Source of the DNA: Punica granatum
Lineage: Eukaryota; Streptophyta; Magnoliopsida; Myrtales; Lythraceae
DNA: 64,000 nucleotides
NCBI RefSeq assembly: GCF_007655135.1
Contig: NC_045128.1
Span: 20,058,811 to 20,122,810 of the forward strand
Direction of reading: 5' to 3'
In this document: positions 1 to 12,210 of the stretch, one piece after another
How positions within the stretch are numbered: the stretch's first letter is position 1
Layout: each line of letters opens with the position of its first letter
The notes under the pieces: model-generated
What the model was told of the DNA's origin: nothing
The model's input: the letters and a program-made list of their open reading frames with translations, nothing else
The model's database searches: none
Program-made: the position numbers and the translations under genes

Positions 1-628
1 TGCGGTATGAACTTCATTTGCCGTAATTCCATCAGACCATTCTTCGGCTATGCTCTTCTGAAGAGGGGTATGCTTGTTTTGCCGTTCGGAAGTCATTTGA
101 AGTATCTGTGTAACTTCCAAGAGGCAATCTGAAGCATTGTTCATGCTCTGTGTGCTGGGCATGGCCGCATCTGATATTTGGCATTAACTTTTCTCTGGGA
201 AATCGACATTTTTGGACTTCCACTGAAAAGTTGTCTGTATACAGAAAATTGTTCTGTATGGAGCAGATGATTTGCAAAATGCCTTTGAAGATATTTTCCA
301 TCTTTTTGGCACTGATGTGGATTTTTGGAGTCCAATATTTACTATCTTCCGACGACCGAGCGAACTATCGGAAAATAGTACCGTCCGTGTAGTACACTGA
401 AAATGCCGGTTTTGGACATTGTTGATCTCTCTGGTCGCTCTGTTGCCCTTTGGTGACCCGTAGAGTCCTTCTGTCATGTCCATGGGTCATTTACTCAATT
501 TTGCCAACTTGAGGATGAATAGTGATTTCTTGCTCTACCGAGCCGTTTTCTGTGTTCTGCTCAAGTCGTGACTTGGATCATTGCTAATATCGTTGTTTGG
601 AATGGTGAGCCAAAATGGGGTGCTGACA
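1..628 (-). mobile_element. 3' LTR of element A (partial, cut by window start)
   Basis: This stretch matches 59033-59664, the end of A's other LTR, with only a handful of substitutions and one 4 bp indel near 160. It ends in the GCTGACA terminus (reverse complement TGTCAGC), directly followed by the polypurine tract. Only the U3 tip of the LTR is present; the promoter and leader parts lie outside the window. Confidence 0.92.
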
Positions 629-643
629 GCTTGCCCCTCTTTG
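629..643 (-). other. Polypurine tract of element A
   Basis: On the - strand this reads CAAAGAGGGGCAAGC and directly abuts the 3' LTR. The identical tract abuts the 3' LTRs of elements B, C and D. It would prime plus-strand DNA synthesis. Its CTTTG end (+ strand) also forms one arm of a conserved hairpin (639-675). Confidence 0.88.
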
Positions 644-839
644 ACTGCTTGCTCGAGTAGAGGATGCAATCAAAGATTTCAAAAGCACCCCAGTTTGATA
701 GCAATGATCAAGGTGGAATTTCCTATATGGCCCTCTCCTTTTTGCTTTGGATATGTAGGATGTTGTACCTAATAAAAGGGAATATGGTGAGATGCGCACA
801 ATAGATATGTAGAGTTCGGAACAAAGCTGAAACAGGAAA

Positions 840-1335
840 TTAATGTCGGGACTGACCCGACGGGGACTGACCCCAATGCAAGGAAGTAGTCGGGACTGAC
901 CCGAAGGGGACTGACCCCAATGCAAGAAAGTAGTCGGGACTGACCCCAATGCAAGAAAGTAGTCGGGACTGACCCGAAGGGGACTGAACCCAATGCAAGA
1001 AAGTAGTCGGGACTGACCCCAATGCAAGAAAGTAGTCGGGACTGACCCGAAGGGGTTTGCAATATGCACGGGGCGCATACCGAATGAACCGCATGGTTCA
1101 AAGGCGCCTACCCGGTGGACTTGCGAGGTGCACGAGCGCTTGCTCGGCGGGTTTGCAATATGCACGGGGCGCATACCGAATGAACTGCATGGTTCAAAGG
1201 CGCCTACCCGGTGGACTTGCGATGTGCACTGCGATCCTGAGACGGTGCACGCCAATTAAAGTGCATTGCGGAAATAAATGTGCACTGCGATCCTGAGAGG
1301 GTGCACGCTAATGAAAGTGCATTGCAGAAATAAAG
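840..1335 (-). repeat. Hypervariable tandem-repeat zone of element A 3' UTR
   Basis: There are three repeat types in series. From 840 to about 1057, 29-44 bp units are built on gtcgggactgacccg, each holding a 5 bp stem with a 5-base loop. From about 1057 to 1230 there are two copies of an 80-94 bp block starting tttgcaatatgcacgggg. From about 1231 to 1335 there are two copies of a block of about 53 bp starting atcctgaga. The second block is shared with element B (35991 and 36337), while the first differs in sequence but keeps the hairpin plan. Tandem repeats between pol and the 3' LTR are known for Ogre-type elements. Confidence 0.85.
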
Positions 1336-1488
1336 GTGCGCGAAGTAAATGCAAACACTGAGGAGTAGTGTGAGGTGTGGAAGGAATCATTGTGTTTCTT
1401 CCCTTGTTGATTTCGTCCATGTCGCAGTCGATGCTGTGGTAGGACGTTTCATTACTTGCCAACTGATTGCGATGCAACTGAGGCCTGG
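1336..1488 (-). other. 3' UTR segment of element A up to the E insertion
   Basis: Non-coding, collinear with 36800-36956 of element B. B shows the uninterrupted site at 36953-36970 and continues directly into sequence matching A's 23205 onward. Confidence 0.75.
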
Positions 1489-1493
1489 AGTGT
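1489..1493. repeat. Left target-site duplication of solo LTR E (AGTGT)
   Basis: AGTGT immediately precedes TGTCAGC of E and is repeated at 23200-23204 immediately after its terminal GCGCACA. Confidence 0.93.
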
Positions 1494-2845
1494 TGTCAGC
1501 ACCCCATTTTGGCCCACCGGCTTCCCACACGAGGATTCCCGACCGAAGCCCGGGATACTATTCATCGCCCGGCAATCAGAGGCAAAATACGCGGGCACGA
1601 GGTCATGAGCGGTAGGAGAAGAGCATAGCCCACTGAGAAAGGCAGACGAGAGCGGTCAGAAGAATGAACGGACAAAGAACCCCGAAAACCGCGAAGCTGG
1701 CACTGTGGCACTATTCATCACCGAGTCACCGAAGCACCGAAAGGTGCCCAATATGGGGCTTCAAAAATCCCTCTCAGTGCCAAAGTGACCAACGGCACGT
1801 CCGGTCGCATTTCCGGGGCATCCTGCTTAAGCCGGGACACCCCGATTCCCCACGGACGCCTTTTCTGACAAAGCTCCCGGGGTTCGCTCCACTGGCAAGC
1901 AAACGGCCCCTCAAGATAGGCCTACAGGCACCCAGGGACCACCAAGGTCGGGGAACAAGCTTCAGATGACCTTCCGGAACTCGACTCGATTTCCCGAGGG
2001 ACGTTTCAGTGTTCACGAACGTCTCCCGGCAAGCCTTCGGGGCACGTCCACAGAAGACAGGGATCACAACGATCCCCGACCACCTCACGACGATCTCTGA
2101 GCACCTCACAATAATCCCCGAGCACCTCAAAGCATTCAGGGCACACTGAGAGAATCCCGGTCGAAGTCCCTAGGCCTTCCCGGGCCAACGGTCCCCGACC
2201 GAGGACAACGGGCCAACGATCCCCCACGGGGCAAAAGGATTGCCAAAACGAATGCAAGAAGGCACAGAGATCAATCGGAGGTCAAGGGGTGTCAAATTCC
2301 ACTCCGAACGTCCAAACAGGGCAAAACCGACTCTTGGGCCGCCATGTCGCCCGAACGCTCATTCACACGACGTATGGCGATATTGGACTCACTCAAATCC
2401 TCGTAGTCCAAGCATTCCAAATCTTCAAATTAATTGGACATCGGAGGTCGGACGCGAGCTCAATCAAGTCTCAAGCGTTTGCCGGCTTTTCTCCTAATCG
2501 GATGGGACCCACAGCCTAGCCAAGCCAAGCCATCAAGCCGCGGCTCAACCCAAGCCACGGCTCAACCCTCGGCTCGGATTGGACAGCCCAAGCCGCGGCT
2601 CAAGCCTCTCCCACCGTTGGCTCCAAAGCTCCCCCTCCACACAATTTGAATTTTGGCTCTTACACCCATCACTTCTTCTTACACACTTACACCCATCCAT
2701 CACTCCATCACTTCCCATCAACTCCTCTTCCTTTCCCCACACTCAATGTGACACTTTCCCCCTTAATCCCTTTGAAATTCGGCAGCCCTAGTTTAGCATA
2801 CAAAAACCGCACTTAACATCATTTAATCACACCGTTAAGCCTCCT

Positions 2846-2851
2846 TATAAG
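2846..2851 (+). promoter_or_regulatory. Putative TATA box of LTR E
   Basis: TATAAG is followed by a CT-rich stretch with repeated tctctctcaag. The equivalent site is present in C (61816) and, on the - strand, in D (7943, 19665). This puts U3 at about 1.35 kb and the transcribed R-U5 part at more than 3 kb. Confidence 0.6.
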
Positions 2852-4339
2852 TTCCCATTGATCATTAGACTTAATCACTTCTTGAATTTCACTCTCTCTC
2901 AAGCCAATCTCTCTCAAGAACTCTCTCAAACCTCAGCCCATCCCCTCACTTCCGTCCACCCTTTGCCAAGGCCGAAACCGGCCAAAACCGTCGGAAAACC
3001 ACCCGGTATTCCGGTAACCACCCGACCCGACTTAACCCAAAAATTCTCAAACTTCATAGCCTACATATTTCCTACCCCCTAAGTCCATTTCCGGACTTGG
3101 ATTTTCGATTTGAGGTCCCCAAGATCCCGTTCCAGCCGAAGTTGCAATCGGGTCCCGAGACCCTCACCGCGCGCACCGAACACTAACGGCGTGCCATTTC
3201 ATCCCACGACCTCGGAGAGTCGTGCCATCACATTTAAAGGGTTCCTCACAACCCTCACCCTCCCCCGTGAAGAGGTGGTCACGATCCGAGGGCCGACCAA
3301 CCGTGCACGACCTCCGTTTTGCCCATTTTCGCTAACCAGTTTTCTGTGTTTTCACTGGAACTTCTCTCATCATTTCCGACTTATTCAGGGTTCGGCACGC
3401 TCGGAGCTTTCCGTGCCCACCTAGATCTGCCTCTTAGGAGTCCAACGAGCCCGACCTCGCACCATTCCGTGGTCGGAGCGAGCGTGCCAAGCCGTTTTCC
3501 CGCGGTTGCCGCAGCCGCGCCTACCCGGGTCGCCTACTGCCCTTCGCCCTAACCGAGTCTTCCGACTCTCAAAGACCACTTCCCCGACTCTTTTCCTCGT
3601 GCACGAGGCTAGGTAACATCCCTTTTACAACTTAGAAGAGTTAGGACTTTCTATCTTTACTTGTATGAAGTGTTTATACGTTTTAAAAGTCGGTGTGCAT
3701 GCAAGATTTCATTTTTCTTTTAGATCCGAACTTGCCATGCATCCTCATGTAACGTACGTATTCCATCTTGTTATTCTACGTCTATATGATCGTGTAAACG
3801 TGCATGTATACGTGATGTGGTCCAAATCTAGGGGAATGAAACGGATATAGACTCGATGGAGCCACGAAACCTCCCGGCCGAGCCTCATAGGTGATGGGCC
3901 GTGAGCCTCCTTGGCTCCTTCGAGTCCATAACCGCTTCATTCTCTCGGATTAGACCATCTCCACGTTCGGGAAGGTCCTAACCGTGGCTAAGAGGTGTCT
4001 ATCGAAGGGAATGGCTCGGAATCTAGGAGGGAGAGCCCTTAGATGGTTCGGTTATGTCTAAGGGGCTCACGGCCATACCCTTCCGATGGGTGACCCGTGA
4101 GGCTCCTTGGCCTAACCGAACCCCTAGGGCTCTTCTTTCTCCTTGATGCCGTGTATTTCCCATGTAATATCACTAAGACCGCCATGAAATAAATTAAGTT
4201 CATTCGTTAATTCCATAAATATGACTCGTTGTATGCTTCGTGTGTTTATTCATGTAAACCGTGATCGTGTTAGTCCCGATTTAGGGAAATATACATCTTT
4301 CTCATGTGCGGATTGTTTGATGCATGCAATGATCGGCTA

Positions 4340-4344
4340 GGAAC
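4340..4344. repeat. Left target-site duplication of element D (GGAAC)
   Basis: GGAAC directly precedes the D terminus TGTGCGC and is repeated at 20983-20987 directly after D's other terminus GCTGACA. Confidence 0.95.
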
Positions 4345-4461
4345 TGTGCGCACCCGAATTTCATCTCGTCGGGGCACGCATGCGCGCGCCTAAGCAAACG
4401 CGGCTTGGGAGTGTCCACCTTCCCGGGGACGCGCGACGGACGCACGTGAGAAGGAGTCGCC

Positions 4462-4501
4462 ACTTGCCATTTCACGACCCGAAGGTCGAGGGCCGGCAAG
4501 T
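4462..4501 (-). other. U5 leader hairpin with UUCG loop (D, left LTR)
   Basis: The outer stem is ACTTGCC/GGCAAGT and the inner stem CGACC/GGTCG around CGAA, which reads C(UUCG)G in the element's RNA. A second hairpin, GTGCGGG/CCCGCAC with a 7-base loop, lies at 4590-4610. Confidence 0.7.
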
Positions 4502-7500
4502 TACCCGGGTCTAGGGGTACGGGGTACACCTAAATGCTAAGGCAATGGTCGTGCGGAACCGAAAGTTCCGAATTTGGGGCTTCTATTACGTGCGGGCCTA
4601 TATCCCGCACGCCCTTTCGGTACTCTAGCTTGCTAGGTTTGCCATTTTTGTTTATTTGCCGCGTGATTTAAGGTTGCACTCGACTCGCTCGTTTTGACAC
4701 CGTAAATTCGATAAGTTGATTGAGTTGGGCCAAGAACCCGAAAGGTGAGTAGGCCTGTGTGTTCGAGGGATCGGTTCGCTATCTTGTCGTTACAGTTTAT
4801 CGGACCAATACGGTCGATTCCCTACGCGAACCGATATCACGATTATTCAAGCTTACTCATCCTTCGGTGATGATAGACCAACTTAACCAATTCGATACTC
4901 GGACCTCTCGCTTGCCGATCGGGGATCCTTACAAATGAATGAATGAACATACAAATAAAATCCTCACAATGTTCTCTCGAATAATTACAAAGTATAAATG
5001 AATAAGTAAATGGATCCCGATCGGTTTGCATTGGGCCAATATTCCGCTCCGGCTCACCGTGTAGTTTGAATAACCGATAAACAAATTAAGGCAACGCGGG
5101 CTCAAGGAGCCGGGGGTCGGGTCCAATCGAATCGACGATTTGCAGGAGAACCGGTTTGTTTCCACTGTAATCGTTGGACCGATCGAGCTCCCGGGTGATA
5201 TCTAAACACGTTTCACGCGTCCAATCCAAATTGCCTTCCACATAGGCCATATTTGGAGTGTGATGGTGACTCGAGGCTAGATCCCATTCCGCACTCGGGT
5301 TGCACGCTCTCAGTGAGTTAAGAGGCATTGGACCTCGTGTTCGGTAGTTTGGGGCGTTGGATCCCGTGCAACACGTGACCTATGGGTTCGGACCCGTACC
5401 GCAATAAATCATCATATGCAAAGACAAGGCAGGAGAAAACTGATAAAACTGAGACAATACAGATAACAACTGACAACAACTGACAAGTGTCGGTGAATAC
5501 AAACGAATTGTGTATTAGGCCGAATGTACGTGATTTAATCAGTTATTAACCGGAGTTGATTAACAAACAATGTATCTATCCTAGGCAAGCACAAGTGGCG
5601 GATTGGGATGAGGTTCTAAGCCAATTACATACGTGTGTTTGTTTTATGACTCTCATTCAGTTAAGTGTCACTGTGGTTTCACCGAATTAACCAAACTCGT
5701 GTTTCGACTCTAGATTGGAATCTAATATTCCGCCTATCCATTATCTAATATTTGAATAAGTCGGGTGCACAATCAGTCCGGTCCTTGGTGTTTTGTAACT
5801 GAAATAAAATACTCCCCACCGAATCTATGATAGAAAGAAAGAAACACCGAAAACAAACGAAATGGACCACGCGAATGAAACTCGCACCCGAACGGGTTGT
5901 CCTTTCTCGTTCATAGCTCTAGGTGTTTCCAACTCCCTAAAGCCTAGGGTATCGGTGAATCATGGAATGACGGTTATGCCCTTGGATGATAAAATTGTGA
6001 TTTTCGTGTATAAATTGGAGATTTGCGTCACGCGAAGGAGTCTAAGAAGGATTCTCGTGCCCCGACTCGGGCCGCCTGAAATTGGGCCCGGACTCGAGTC
6101 ACGGCACGTGAGTATTCCCTAGACGTCAATTCTATTCGTGTTACGCATCTCGGTATTTTGAAATTGTGAATTTTATTGGAAAAGGGCATTCACGCCGTTC
6201 CGTAAATCATCGATGCGTTTTACCAATTAAGGATCAATTAACCCGATTATTTAATCCAAGTGGTTTAATTAACCGAATGATTCGTCCTATTTCCCCGTTT
6301 GTGAAATTATTCGGTGGTGGTAATTTCATGTGGTCATCTCGGTTTTAATGGGGGATTGTTCAAAATTTATGTATCCATCATCCAATTATCATGTGAATAA
6401 CGAAAATATGAGACACGGATACAAACAATCCCAAGGGACGATTCCAATCATGCCTTACATGCATAACATGCTTAAACTCAAGAACGAAATCTATTTCAAC
6501 GAAACAAAAGAAAGTCGACGCCGTCAAGGTCTCTCAAACGCAAACGGACACACAAACACGTACACATGACACATAATATAACGAAATCCACAAAGAATGA
6601 CGTCGACTCATACGATGGAAAAAATGTGAAACATGGGAACCGACTCATTTCGGGATGGGAGAAACCACCTTAGACCCGTGTGGTCCAAGGGGACTCTCGG
6701 CCACACCCATCCAAGAGTGGCCGTGGGTCCTCATGGCTCACGCGAGTCAAGGGGGGCTCTCTAAACCCGATCTAAGCCTATTCCCACCATGCTAATACGT
6801 GGTACATGACAAAACAGCGGCAAAAGGGAACGGGGACCGGCTAGCTTCGAGGAAAGAGAAGTACCCTAGCCTCGGAGGAACCATAGAGGCTCACGGGTCA
6901 CCCCCTCAAGGCTAGACCGTGGGTTCTATGGTTCGGCCGTGACTCGGGACCTCTCCCGCTTCGATCCACGTCGTCTCCCCTCATGAGATATACATTCATG
7001 TAGTTTACGAGCATGATAGATAAAGTAAATAGATGCTGGACGTTTTATGGCATGCATGAGACATCCGGATCCGAGAAAAAAAATGCAAGCTTTCACCTAT
7101 CCCGAACCTTTAAAGCATATTAACACCACACGTAAGTAAATATCAAAGATCCTAACTCCTCTAAGTTAAAAGGGGTGTTACCTAGCCTCGATGTACGAGG
7201 GAAAGAATCGGGGAAGCGGCCACGAGAGTCGCAAGACTCGGTTTGGGCGGCTACGGGTGAGGGACCCGTAAGTGGGCAGGAGCGGCAGTCTCGGGAGAAC
7301 GGCTTGGCACGCTCGCTCCGATCACGGAACGGTGCAAGGTCGGGCTCGTTGGACTCCTAAGAGGCAGATCTAGGTGGGCACGGAGAGCTTCGAGCGTGCC
7401 GAACCCTGAATAAGTCGGAAATGGTGAGAGAAGTTCCAGTGAAAACACAGAAAAACTGGTTAGCGAAAATGGGCCAAACGGAGGTCGTGCACGGTTGGTC

Positions 7501-7942
7501 GGCCCTCGGATCGTGACCACCTCTTCACGAGAGAGGGTGAGGGTTGTGAGGAACCCTTCAAACTTGATGGCACGACTCTTCGAAGTCGTGGGAAGAAATG
7601 GCACGCGTGGAGGTGTCCGGTGCACGCGGGTAACGCCTAGGAGACCCGATTCTTCATGCGACCAGAACTCAACGTTGGGGGCTTCAAATGGAAAATCTAA
7701 ACCCGGAAATGGACTTAGGGGGTGGAAAATATGTAGGCTATGAAGTTTGAGAATTTTTGGGCTAAGTCGGGCCGGGTGATTACCGGAATACCGGGTGGTT
7801 TTCCGGCGGTTTTGGCCGGTTTCGGCCTTGGTAAGGGGGGACGGAAGTGAGGGAGTGGGCTGAGGTTTGAGAGAGTCCTTGAGAGAGATTGGCTTGAGAG
7901 AGAGTGAAGTTCAAGAAGTAATTAAAGATAATGATGCGAAGG

Positions 7943-7950
7943 CTTATAAA
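7943..7950 (-). promoter_or_regulatory. Putative TATA box in D left LTR
   Basis: The - strand reads TTTATAAG, followed in the element's direction by a CT-rich leader with repeated tctctctcaag. The position matches the TATA boxes of E and C. Confidence 0.55.
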
Positions 7951-9260
7951 GGGAGGCTTAATGAAGCAATTAGGGAAAGTGAAGTGTGCTTAGGAGGCCT
8001 AAGTATGGGCTGCCGAAAATGGAGGGAAGATTAGGGAGAGGTTTGTGTCTTGTAGAGTGTAGGGGAAGCAAGAGGGGTGATGGGTGTGATGGATGGGTGA
8101 TGGGAGTTGATAGATGTGAGAGGAAGTGATGGGTGTAAGAGCCAAAATTTGAATTTGTGGAGGGGAGGGCTTGGAGCCACCGGCCATGGGGGCTTGAGCC
8201 GCGGCTCGGGGCTGTCAATTCGAGCCGAGGGTTGAGCCGTGGCTTGGGGTTGAGCCGCGGCTTGATGGCTTGGCTTGGCTAGGCTGTGGGTCCCATTCGG
8301 TTGAGGGAAAAGCCGGGAAACGCTTGAAACTTGATTGAACGCGCATCCGACCTCCGATGTCCAATTAATTTGAAGATTTGGAATGCTTGAACTACGAGGA
8401 TTTGAACGAGCCCGATATCGCCATACGTCGCGTGGACGAACGTCCGGGCGACTCGACGCCTCGAGAATCGATTTTGCCTCGTTCGGACGTTCGGAGTGGA
8501 ATTTAATGCCCTTCGACCTCCGATTGATCTCTGTGCATTCTTGTATTTGTTTTGACGATCCTTTTGCCCCGTGAGGGATTGTTGGCTCGTCATCCTCGAT
8601 CGGGGACCATTGGCCCGGGAAGACCTAGGGACTTCGACCGGGGTTTTCTCAGTGTGCTCTGAATGTCTTGAGGTGCTCGGGGCTCGTTGTGATCTGTGCT
8701 CTACGTGGACGTGCCCCGAAGGCTCGCCGGGAGACGTTCATGACCACTGAAACGTCCATCGGGAAACCGAGTCGAGTTCCGGAAGGTCATCTGAAGCTTG
8801 TTCCCCGGCCCTGGTGGTCCCTGGGTGCCTGTAGGCCCGTTTTGAAGGGCCGTTTGCTTGTCGGTGGAGTGAACCCCGGGAGCTATGTCAGAAAAGGCGT
8901 CCGTGGGGGATCGGGGTGTCCCGGCTTAAGCAGGATGTCCCGAAAATGCGCCCGGACGCGTCATTGGTCACTTTGGCACTGAGGGGGATTTTTGAAGCTC
9001 CATGTTGGGCACCTTTCGGTGCTTCGGTGACTCGATGATGAATAGTGCCACAGTGTCAGCTCTGTTGTTTTCGGGGTTCTTTGTCTGTAAATTCTTCCGA
9101 CTGCTCTCTTCAGCTTTTCTAATGGACCCAGCTCTTCTTCTGTGGTTTATGACTCCGTGCTCGCCTATTTGCCTCCGATTGCCGGGTGATGAATAGTAAC
9201 CCGGGCCTTGGTCGGAAGTCCTCCCGTGGGAAGCCGGTGGGCCAAAATGGGGTGCTGACA

Positions 9261-9275
9261 GCTTGCCCCTCTTTG
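9261..9275 (-). other. Polypurine tract of element D
   Basis: The - strand reads CAAAGAGGGGCAAGC, abutting the 3' LTR. It overlaps a perfect 8 bp hairpin, CTTTGGTT (9271-9278) with AACCAAAG (9300-9307). Confidence 0.88.
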
Positions 9276-9484
9276 GTTGCGTGCTCGATTAGAGGAGGTA
9301 ACCAAAGATCATGAGAGGCATCCCTTTTTGGTCCCGGCGACCGCCTTGTTGTCACTCCCTGTAGTGGCTCGCCCCTCCGCATTGGATACTTAGGGAGGAT
9401 GTGCAAAAGTGCCCGAATCTGTCACAAGGTAATCATATGGTTGAGAAGCGGAAATTACGAAATGTAGATGAGGGGCCTAAGCCC

Positions 9485-10215
9485 ACATGACAGTATGTGT
9501 AGGGCCAAGGCCCGTGGGAAGCAGTAAAGTGGACGCGAAGTCCGGAAAGCAATAAAGTTACTAGGCCGAAGCCCGAGGAAAGCAGTAAAGGTGGACGCGA
9601 AGTCCGTGGACGCGAAGTCCGGAAAGCAATAAAGTTACTAGGCCGAAGCCCGAGGAAAGCAGTAAAGGTGGACGCGAAGTCCGGAAAGCAGTAAAATGGA
9701 CGCGAAGTCCGTGGACGCGAAGTCCGGAAAGCAATAAAGTTACTAGGCCGAAGCCCGAGGAAAGCAGTAATGGTGGACGCGAAGTCCGGAAAGCGGTAAA
9801 ATCACTAGGCCGAAGCCCGAGAAAAGCAGTAAAATGGACGCGAAGTCCGTGGACGCGAAGTCCGGAAAGCCGTAAATTCACTAGGCCGAAGCCCGAGAAA
9901 AGCAGTAAAATGGATGCGAAGTCCGGAAAGCGGTAAAATCACTAGGCCGAAGCCCGAGAAAAGCAGTAAAATGGACGCGAAGTCCGTGGACGCGAAGTCC
10001 GGAAAGCAGTAAATTCACTAGGCCGAAGCCCGAGAAAAGCAGTAAAATGGACGCGAAGTCCGGAAAGCGGTAAAATCACTAGGCCGAAGCCCGAGAAAAG
10101 CAGTAAAATGGACGCGAAGCCCGTGGACGCGAAGTCCGGAAAGCAGTAAATTCACTAGGCCTAAGCCCGAGGAAAGCAGTAAAATGGACGCGAAGTCCGT
10201 AAAGCAGTAAAGTAA
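9485..10215 (-). repeat. D tandem array 1 (UUCG hairpin units)
   Basis: The array alternates two modules, ggacgcgaagtccg and taggccgaagcccg, joined by gaaagcagtaaa spacers. In the element's RNA (- strand) the second module reads GGC-UUCG-GCC, a C(UUCG)G tetraloop hairpin, and the first has a UUCGC loop. The same modules occur in element C at 59665-60260 on the + strand, also as UUCG in C's sense RNA. The open frames crossing it are a product of the periodicity. Confidence 0.85.
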
Positions 10216-11006
10216 AGGCGGGACTCGGCCCTGCGAAGAGTGAAGACGGGACTCGGCCTTGTAGAAACGCGGCGGTGGGACTTGGCCCTGCATAAAAGGT
10301 GGTGGTGGGACAGATGGGACTCGGCCCTGCATAAGAGTAAAGACGGGACTCGGCCCTTCATAAAAGTAAAGATGGGACTTGGCCCTGCAGAAAAGTAATG
10401 ACGGGACTTGGCCCTGCATGAGAGTGGTGGTGGGTCTTGGCCCTGCAGATGGGACTCGGCCCTGCATAAGAGTAAAGACGGGACTCGGCCCTGCATAAAA
10501 ATAAAGATGGGACTTGGCCCTGCAGAAAAGTAATGACGGGACTTGGCCCTGCATGAGAGTGGTGGTGGGTCTTGGCCCTGCAGATGGGACTCGGCCCTGC
10601 ATAAGAGTAAAGACGGGACTCGGCCCTGCATAAGAATAAAGACGGGACTTGGCCCTGCAGAAAAGTAATGACAGGACTTGGCCCTTCAGAAAAGTAATGA
10701 CGGGACTTGGCCCTGCAGAAAAGTAAGGATGGGACTTGGCCCTGCAGAAAAGTAATGACGGGACTTGGCCCTGCATGAGAGTAAAGACGGGACTTGGCCC
10801 TACATAAGAATAAAGACGGGACTCAGCCCTGCATAAAAGTAAAGATGGGACTTGGCCCTGCATAAGAATAAAGGCGGGACTCGGCCCTGCATAAAAGTAA
10901 GGATGGGACTTGGCCCTGCAAAAAAGTAAGGACGGGACTTGGCCCTGCAGAAAAGTGAAGTCGGGACTTGGCCCTGCAAAAAAGTGAAGTCGGGACTTGG
11001 CCCTGC
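10216..11006 (-). repeat. D tandem array 2 (about 29 bp units)
   Basis: About 27 degenerate units are built on gggacttggccctgc (or gggactcggccctgc) with A-rich spacers such as agaaaagtaatgac. Each can form a GGG/CCC stem. There are local higher-order duplications around 10310-10630. Long ORFs on the - strand here are low-complexity artefacts. Confidence 0.83.
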
Positions 11007-11865
11007 AGAATAGTGAGCACCTACGAATCTCGTGAGACCGGGAATCAACGTCTGCCGTGGTTTTAGCTGCTCGGCACCTGTGACCCTAACATCATTAGCA
11101 AGTCGTAGTGAGTCATTAACGATGTATTGGTGTACCAATGCTTATGAAGATGATGTCATTGTGACACACGACGCTTCAGTTTTGGGTTCCCTAGGTGACC
11201 CGTAAAGAACTTTGCTTCGGTAAATACGACTGGATTCCACTTTCAAAGGCCTCGAGGCGAGGCCTTCAGGGACTTTCTTGACCACGCGTGGGTATATTAA
11301 GACGTCCTCAGTGACGCCCTAACGACTTCGTCGATTGTTCGACGCGCTTGTCGGCTTAGGACCCTTCTCGTCAGGGTAGCGCAAGGCGGCTGCGTTTGTG
11401 ACCCGTATGGGGAGTTCTGCGCAAATTTGACCAGACCTCAGTCTAGTCTTCCCAAAGTGTTATGACTAGGCTCCCGGAAAGGAATGTCTGGGATTTTGGC
11501 TTTGTGGTAGTCGATTGAGGGGTGACTGTGATCCAGTTTGGAGTTATGTAAATGATAAGGAGAAAAGAGAGAGCTTAGAGAGCACGTTGCCCCAAGCTAA
11601 AAGGATACACGGGTTCACGCCTGCAGCGAAATGTACCCCCCTTCTTGTCTTTCCGCGATATGGGCTGTGCCAAACTCCTCGGATAACGTGCTCGGTTGTC
11701 CAATATGCCTGGGAAAGAATCCGCCTTGGAAAGTTGGATTGTGTTGAAAAGCCGATCGGGGATCGCTTTGGAGTGGATAACCTGGCCATTTCCCTTGGGG
11801 ATCCCTAGCTCGCGCAGTGTGCGAGAGCCTAGGGTGACTGTTTTGTTTATCTCTCGTTTTGCTCT
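11007..11865 (-). other. D interior, non-coding, no recognised feature
   Basis: Unique-looking sequence between the arrays and the hairpin series. Short ORFs on both strands show no family resemblance. Confidence 0.5.
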
Positions 11866-12025
11866 CCTTTTGCTACGGTCACCCACCTCGGGGCCGTACC
11901 TCTCAACCTAAAGGGGATGAACTCTCCTTTTGCCACGACCGCCCGCCTTGGGATTTTCAGTCGTGCCTCTCTTTTGCCCTAATTTTTGCCTAGGCCGCCC
12001 CCAAAGGGGGGTTTTCGACCTAGCG
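11866..12025 (-). other. D structured 3' UTR: serial stem-loops shared with A and B
   Basis: Three stem-loops follow a common ttttgc lead. They are TACGGTC/GGCCGTA (11874 and 11892), CACGAC/GTCGTG (11934-11939 and 11960-11965) and CTAGG/CCTAG (11990-11994 and 12019-12023). The same unit types follow pol in A (23697-23978) and B (37451-37740), where stems differ in sequence but mostly still pair. Its retention in an element without pol argues for a role as RNA or DNA. Confidence 0.65.
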
Positions 12026-12210
12026 AGCTCGATTCTTTTGTCTCTCGAGTTTGCAAGGGTGAAGGGTTCGAAAAATTCGACCTCCGAGTGCGAGATATTT
12101 TGTCTTCGTCAAGGAGTTGCGACTGCTGCCCCCCTTTTTGTTGGGGTTTGTTGATTTCTTTGGATTGGCGGAGCCGGTGCTTTGGTGAACCTCGGCATTG
12201 GCCCATTTTT

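Larger units (their letters stand above)
1494..4344 (+). mobile_element. Solo LTR E, first part (family 2)
   Basis: E starts TGTCAGCACCCC and matches the reverse complement of the D LTRs and the + strand LTR of C. It runs to 4344, where element D is inserted, and resumes at 20988. The total length without D is about 5063 bp, the size of a full family 2 LTR. The AGTGT duplication directly flanks the LTR with no polypurine tract or primer site, so this is a solo LTR left by LTR-LTR recombination. A TATA-like box lies at 2846, and a run of short GCCGCGGC-type repeats at 2525-2610. No coding sequence seen. Confidence 0.92.
4345..9260 (-). mobile_element. 3' LTR of element D
   Basis: It starts TGTGCGCACC and ends GGTGCTGACA, and pairs nearly base for base with 16066-20982. 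It holds the U5 hairpin at 4462-4501, the hairpin at 4590-4610 and a TATA-like box at 7943. No supported coding sequence: the short ORFs inside recur unchanged in the other LTR and match no family. Confidence 0.95.

Noticed and set aside
10018..11138. 281-codon and shorter - strand ORFs in D
   Set aside because: Translations of D arrays 1 and 2; low complexity.
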